Below are positions 61,704 to 64,000 of a stretch of 64,000 nt of DNA, piece after piece; position 1 is the stretch's first letter, and every line of letters begins with the position of its first letter. Both the position numbers and the translations under genes were made by a program. Below the pieces are notes generated by a model. It was given only the letters and a program-made list of their open reading frames with translations, was not told the origin of the DNA and did not search any database. Source of the stretch: Microcoleus sp. FACHB-61 (lineage in GTDB: Bacteria > Cyanobacteriota > Cyanobacteriia > Cyanobacteriales > Microcoleaceae); NCBI GenBank assembly GCA_014695295.1, contig JACJNY010000022.1, positions 62,001-126,000 on the forward strand, given 5' to 3'.

Positions 61704-62720
61704 ATGCGATTTGCCACCTATCTGCACCCACAAACATTTTGTACTTCCAAACTCATTCAAGAAATTTCTTTTACCGGCTATTCTTTTACTTACTACAACC
61801 AAGTTAGACAGACTCTTAAAAAATCTCTGAAAAACTATCCAGCATTACCCTTAAGAAAGGCTAGGATAAGTGATTATCTTAGGGTTCACAGTCGCGAATA
61901 TCTTCAAAAGATTATATCGCAAGCCCTCGATCGACCTCTGGATGAAATCAGCATATCCTTACCAGAATTGAGTATTGAATGTCAAGGGTTGGAGTATTGT
62001 TTGCCCGGTTATCTCTACGGTTTGGGAGGAATGATGGAAGCGATCGACCAAATGAAACAGGGAAACCTAGAACGCGCTTACTGCTTCAGTATGGTTGGGC
62101 ATCACGCTCATATTAATTGGGGACACGGTTACTGTCTCTTAAATCCTCTTGCCGCTGCTGCTCGATATGCTCAAGCCCAAGGATTTGAAAAAGTATTGAT
62201 TGTTGACTGGGATATTCATCATGGCGATGGAACTCAGTCAATCTTTATCAACGATCCCAGCATCTATTGTATTAGCATTCATAGTGGCGTCGATCTCTAC
62301 ATGGCTAAAGCATCAGACTTGAAGGTTGGAACAACAACTGTTGCCGAAGCTGTGGGACACTGTAACATCCCGATCGTTAGTGAATCTTTTCCTGTTAAAG
62401 TTTTGGAGTCAGAGGGTATAACTGGCAGATTCTACTGCGGGCATCAGAGTATCAGCACTTTTGAGGAAGCTCTAGAAAACCTTCCCTGGCAACCAGACTT
62501 AGTTGCTATTTTTTCGGGTTACGATTCACACAGAGATGATTGTGGAAAGGGAATCACAGATTGGACAAATGCTGATTTCTGTAAACTGACGGAAATAGTA
62601 TTAGATTTTGCTAAGAGATGTGGATGTCAAGTTCTCTCTACTCACGGAGGTGGCTACAGATTACCAGTTACAGTTGCAGCCGCTACTGCTCACGTCAGGA
62701 CTTTAGCAACTTATGTTTAG
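61704..62720 (+). CDS. Histone deacetylase-like amidohydrolase (HDAC superfamily)
   Basis: 338 aa. Zinc enzyme signature: the catalytic His pair in SMVGHHAHINWGHGYCLLN (H133/H134), zinc ligands in LIVDWDIHHGDGTQ (D170 and H172) and SGYDSHRDD, and the transition-state Tyr in HGGGYRLPV. Bacterial members deacetylate acetyl-lysine, polyamines or acetoin-related substrates. The N-terminus (MRFATYLHPQTFCTSKLIQE) is close to the family start. Standing alone, with no clear clue to the substrate. Confidence 0.88.
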   Translation: MRFATYLHPQTFCTSKLIQEISFTGYSFTYYNQVRQTLKKSLKNYPALPLRKARISDYLRVHSREYLQKIISQALDRPLDEISISLPELSIECQGLEYCLPGYLYGLGGMMEAIDQMKQGNLERAYCFSMVGHHAHINWGHGYCLLNPLAAAARYAQAQGFEKVLIVDWDIHHGDGTQSIFINDPSIYCISIHSGVDLYMAKASDLKVGTTTVAEAVGHCNIPIVSESFPVKVLESEGITGRFYCGHQSISTFEEALENLPWQPDLVAIFSGYDSHRDDCGKGITDWTNADFCKLTEIVLDFAKRCGCQVLSTHGGGYRLPVTVAAATAHVRTLATYV

Positions 62721-62764
62721 TTTTCTGCTGTGTGACAACCCGCTTGAGCGCGAAGTGTAAAGCT

Positions 62765-62987
62765 TTAAACCTGTAAGACCAAACTCGGTCTGACTCCACG
62801 ATCGCTCAATTCGATCGCTCTGACTGTCGGTGTCATGCCCGTAAATTGCCGAAACTGTGTGCTGCGAATGACTGTGGCTGTTGAACCCACACTCGAAGGC
62901 AATGCCCATAATCGATCTCGAAAATTTCAACAACTGCTTTGCCCGTTCTACTCGTTGGGCGATCGGGTATTGATACTGTGGGGCAGT
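62765..62987 (-). pseudogene. AraC-family regulator, C-terminal fossil
   Basis: Minus frame: PIAQRVERAKQLLKFS, IMGIAFECGFNSHSHS, then a shift to QFRQFTGMTPTVRAIEL and a stop at 62767-62765. These are the two helix-turn-helix units of AraC/XylS proteins, with one frameshift. The upstream ligand-binding half is missing. Confidence 0.75.
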
Positions 62988-62990
62988 CTT

Positions 62991-63164
62991 TTAAGCTTGC
63001 TTGGGGGGCAAACAATTATATTTAATTGGCTATTTGAATTGCTCAAATGGTTCTGGCAACTATGGGATCGCCTAGATGAGAAAACAAAACGTCAAATCAT
63101 GGTAATGCCAACATCATTGCAAACAACCGTTGTGATACCTCGTCAGCAAAAATCTGTGTCATAA
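62991..63164 (+). other. Possible small-protein remnant
   Basis: Frame ends ..FNWLFELLKWFWQLWDRLD, then EKTKRQIM and a stop at 63162-63164. The Trp-rich amphipathic helix and 'DEKTKRQI' resemble the start of short cyanobacterial proteins that have 'LDEETKKKI'. A start codon cannot be chosen. The evidence is weak. Confidence 0.3.
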
Positions 63165-63193
63165 ATACAGTCCTGGACGCACTCGGGCCAAAG

Positions 63194-63258
63194 AAACCGG
63201 GTTTTTTTACCTAATCTGCGATGCTCTAACGAAGTCTCTTCGTAAAAAAACCCGGTTT
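63194..63258. repeat. Perfect 17-bp inverted repeat (AAACCGGG...CCCGGTTT)
   Basis: Arms 63194-63210 and 63242-63258, AAACCGGGTTTTTTTAC and its exact complement, 31-base loop. A sibling of the GAAACCCGGTTTCT palindrome near 4802. A dispersed repeat, could also end transcription in either direction. Confidence 0.85.
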
Positions 63259-63409
63259 GTGACCACCCGGGCCTAAGCCCTAAAATCGTTACGAGGTCGA
63301 TCGGCAAATAAGAATGACTTGCATTAATATATTATAGCAATGACTATAGATGGCTGTGGATGCACCATCGTGTCAATTACCAGATGATAAAATCTATCGT
63401 TATAGAACA

Positions 63410-64000
63410 ATGAGCATTTCTCGGCGTATTTTTCTTGCCAGCGGTACAGCAATGGCTGTCGTGGCAGTAGGCGAACTCAGCAAAAAAGCCCCAGTCCAAG
63501 CCCAAACGGGCACCCTCAACCTTTATTCAGCACGTCACTACGACACTGATAATGAGTTGTACCAAAGCTTCACGAAAAAAACTGGGCTCAAGGTTAACCT
63601 AGTTGAAGCGGAAGCTGACCAACTAATTGAACGGATCAGAAGTGAAGGTGCAAATAGCCCCGCTGATGTTTACCTCACCGTTGATGGTGGGCGTTTGTGG
63701 CGGGCGAAACAAGCAGGTATCCTCCAACCTGTGTCTTCAAGAGTGCTGACATCGGCAATTCCAGCAAGTTTGCGAGACCCTCAAGGTTTCTGGTTTGGCT
63801 TATCGCGCAGGGCACGGGTGATTGTTTACAACAAAAGCAAGGTGAACCCTGCGCAATTGTCAACCTATGAAGCGCTGACAGAACCTCGGTGGAAAGGCAA
63901 AGTTTTAGTGCGATCGTCCACTAATATCTATAATCAGTCTCTTGTTGGCGCTATGTTAGCCGCTCATGGAGCTCAAAAAACAGAAGCTTGGGCGCGAGGA
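63410..64000 (+). CDS. Periplasmic Fe(III)-binding protein, FutA/IdiA-like (3' end outside window)
   Basis: 197 residues visible, no stop before the edge. A twin-arginine signal (SISRRIFLASGTAMAVVAVG) is followed by the extracellular iron-binding fold: LNLYSARHYDTDNELYQSFT, KKTGLKVNLVEAEADQLIER, SPADVYLTVDGGRLWRAKQA, GFWFGLSRRARVIVYNKSKV, EPRWKGKVLVRSSTNIYNQS. The Tyr in YSARHYDTD is a typical ferric ligand, and three further Tyr lie beyond the window. It delivers ferric iron to an ABC permease. Usually induced by iron shortage; the 5' flank holds an AT-rich TTGCATTAATATATTATAGC stretch, not a clear Fur box. Confidence 0.92.
   Translation, partial: MSISRRIFLASGTAMAVVAVGELSKKAPVQAQTGTLNLYSARHYDTDNELYQSFTKKTGLKVNLVEAEADQLIERIRSEGANSPADVYLTVDGGRLWRAKQAGILQPVSSRVLTSAIPASLRDPQGFWFGLSRRARVIVYNKSKVNPAQLSTYEALTEPRWKGKVLVRSSTNIYNQSLVGAMLAAHGAQKTEAWARG

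Overview
The window is from a cyanobacterium, most likely a filamentous Oscillatoriales (Microcoleus/Oscillatoria-like). The HIP1 palindrome GCGATCGC and its core CGATCG are very frequent. Heptanucleotide tandem repeats, short dispersed hairpins and 'gtcatcagtcat'-type strings fill the intergenic space. Marker genes are cyanobacterial in type: cbiD, a TIGR04376-family protein, a FutA/IdiA-like iron-binding protein, CHAT-TPR proteins and an S-layer/FHA exoprotein. I found no rRNA, tRNA or CRISPR array.

Layout. 0-7 kb: a broken RelE-like toxin, a UG/Abi-like reverse transcriptase, a membrane histidine kinase, and a HEAT-repeat protein fused to a tyrosine-phosphatase-like domain. 7-14 kb: a GHL10 glycosyl hydrolase, metK, an AAA-GGDEF fusion, a rhodanese, a Cys-repeat secreted protein and rpsD. 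14-18.5 kb: a same-strand cluster of DUF2235 alpha/beta hydrolase, cyclooxygenase-like haem dioxygenase and catalase-like haem protein, which reads as an oxylipin pathway. 19-26 kb: a frameshifted IS630 element, an MFS transporter, a STAS protein whose leader overlaps an IscB fossil, cbiD with a repeat insertion, and guaA. 26-38 kb: broken GNAT and nuclease-like genes, an FHA/S-layer exoprotein, an IscB element with its upstream omega-RNA (HEARO) region, and two CHAT proteases flanking a fasciclin protein.

38.9-49 kb: a complete type III-A CRISPR effector operon, csx3-cas10-csm2-csm3-csm4-csm5-cas6-CARF/HEPN nuclease. A WYL-domain TIGR03985-type regulator is divergent from it. Cas10 keeps the GGDD cyclase motif but appears to have lost its HD nuclease motif. 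The operon therefore probably works through cyclic oligoadenylate signalling (Cas10 makes it, the CARF-HEPN protein responds, Csx3 degrades it) plus Csm3 cleavage of target RNA. There is no array and no cas1/cas2 here, so crRNAs must come from elsewhere in the genome.

49-58 kb is mostly housekeeping: a CDF transporter, a rhodanese / pilin-like / mtnA cluster, a TIGR04376 protein, a PilP/GspC-like membrane protein and an ABC-F ATPase. 58.3-63.3 kb is a decaying accessory zone with a MITE showing 19-bp inverted repeats and a 6-bp target duplication, toxin-antitoxin remnants, a TMEM175-type channel, a frameshifted cupin, an HDAC-like amidohydrolase and an AraC fossil. The window ends inside a FutA/IdiA-like periplasmic iron-binding protein.

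Strongest candidates for new biology: the lipase-dioxygenase-catalase cluster, the type III-A operon with a HD-less Cas10 and built-in ring nuclease, the solitary reverse transcriptase, and the live and fossil IscB elements. All assignments were made by eye from motifs, without any database search.
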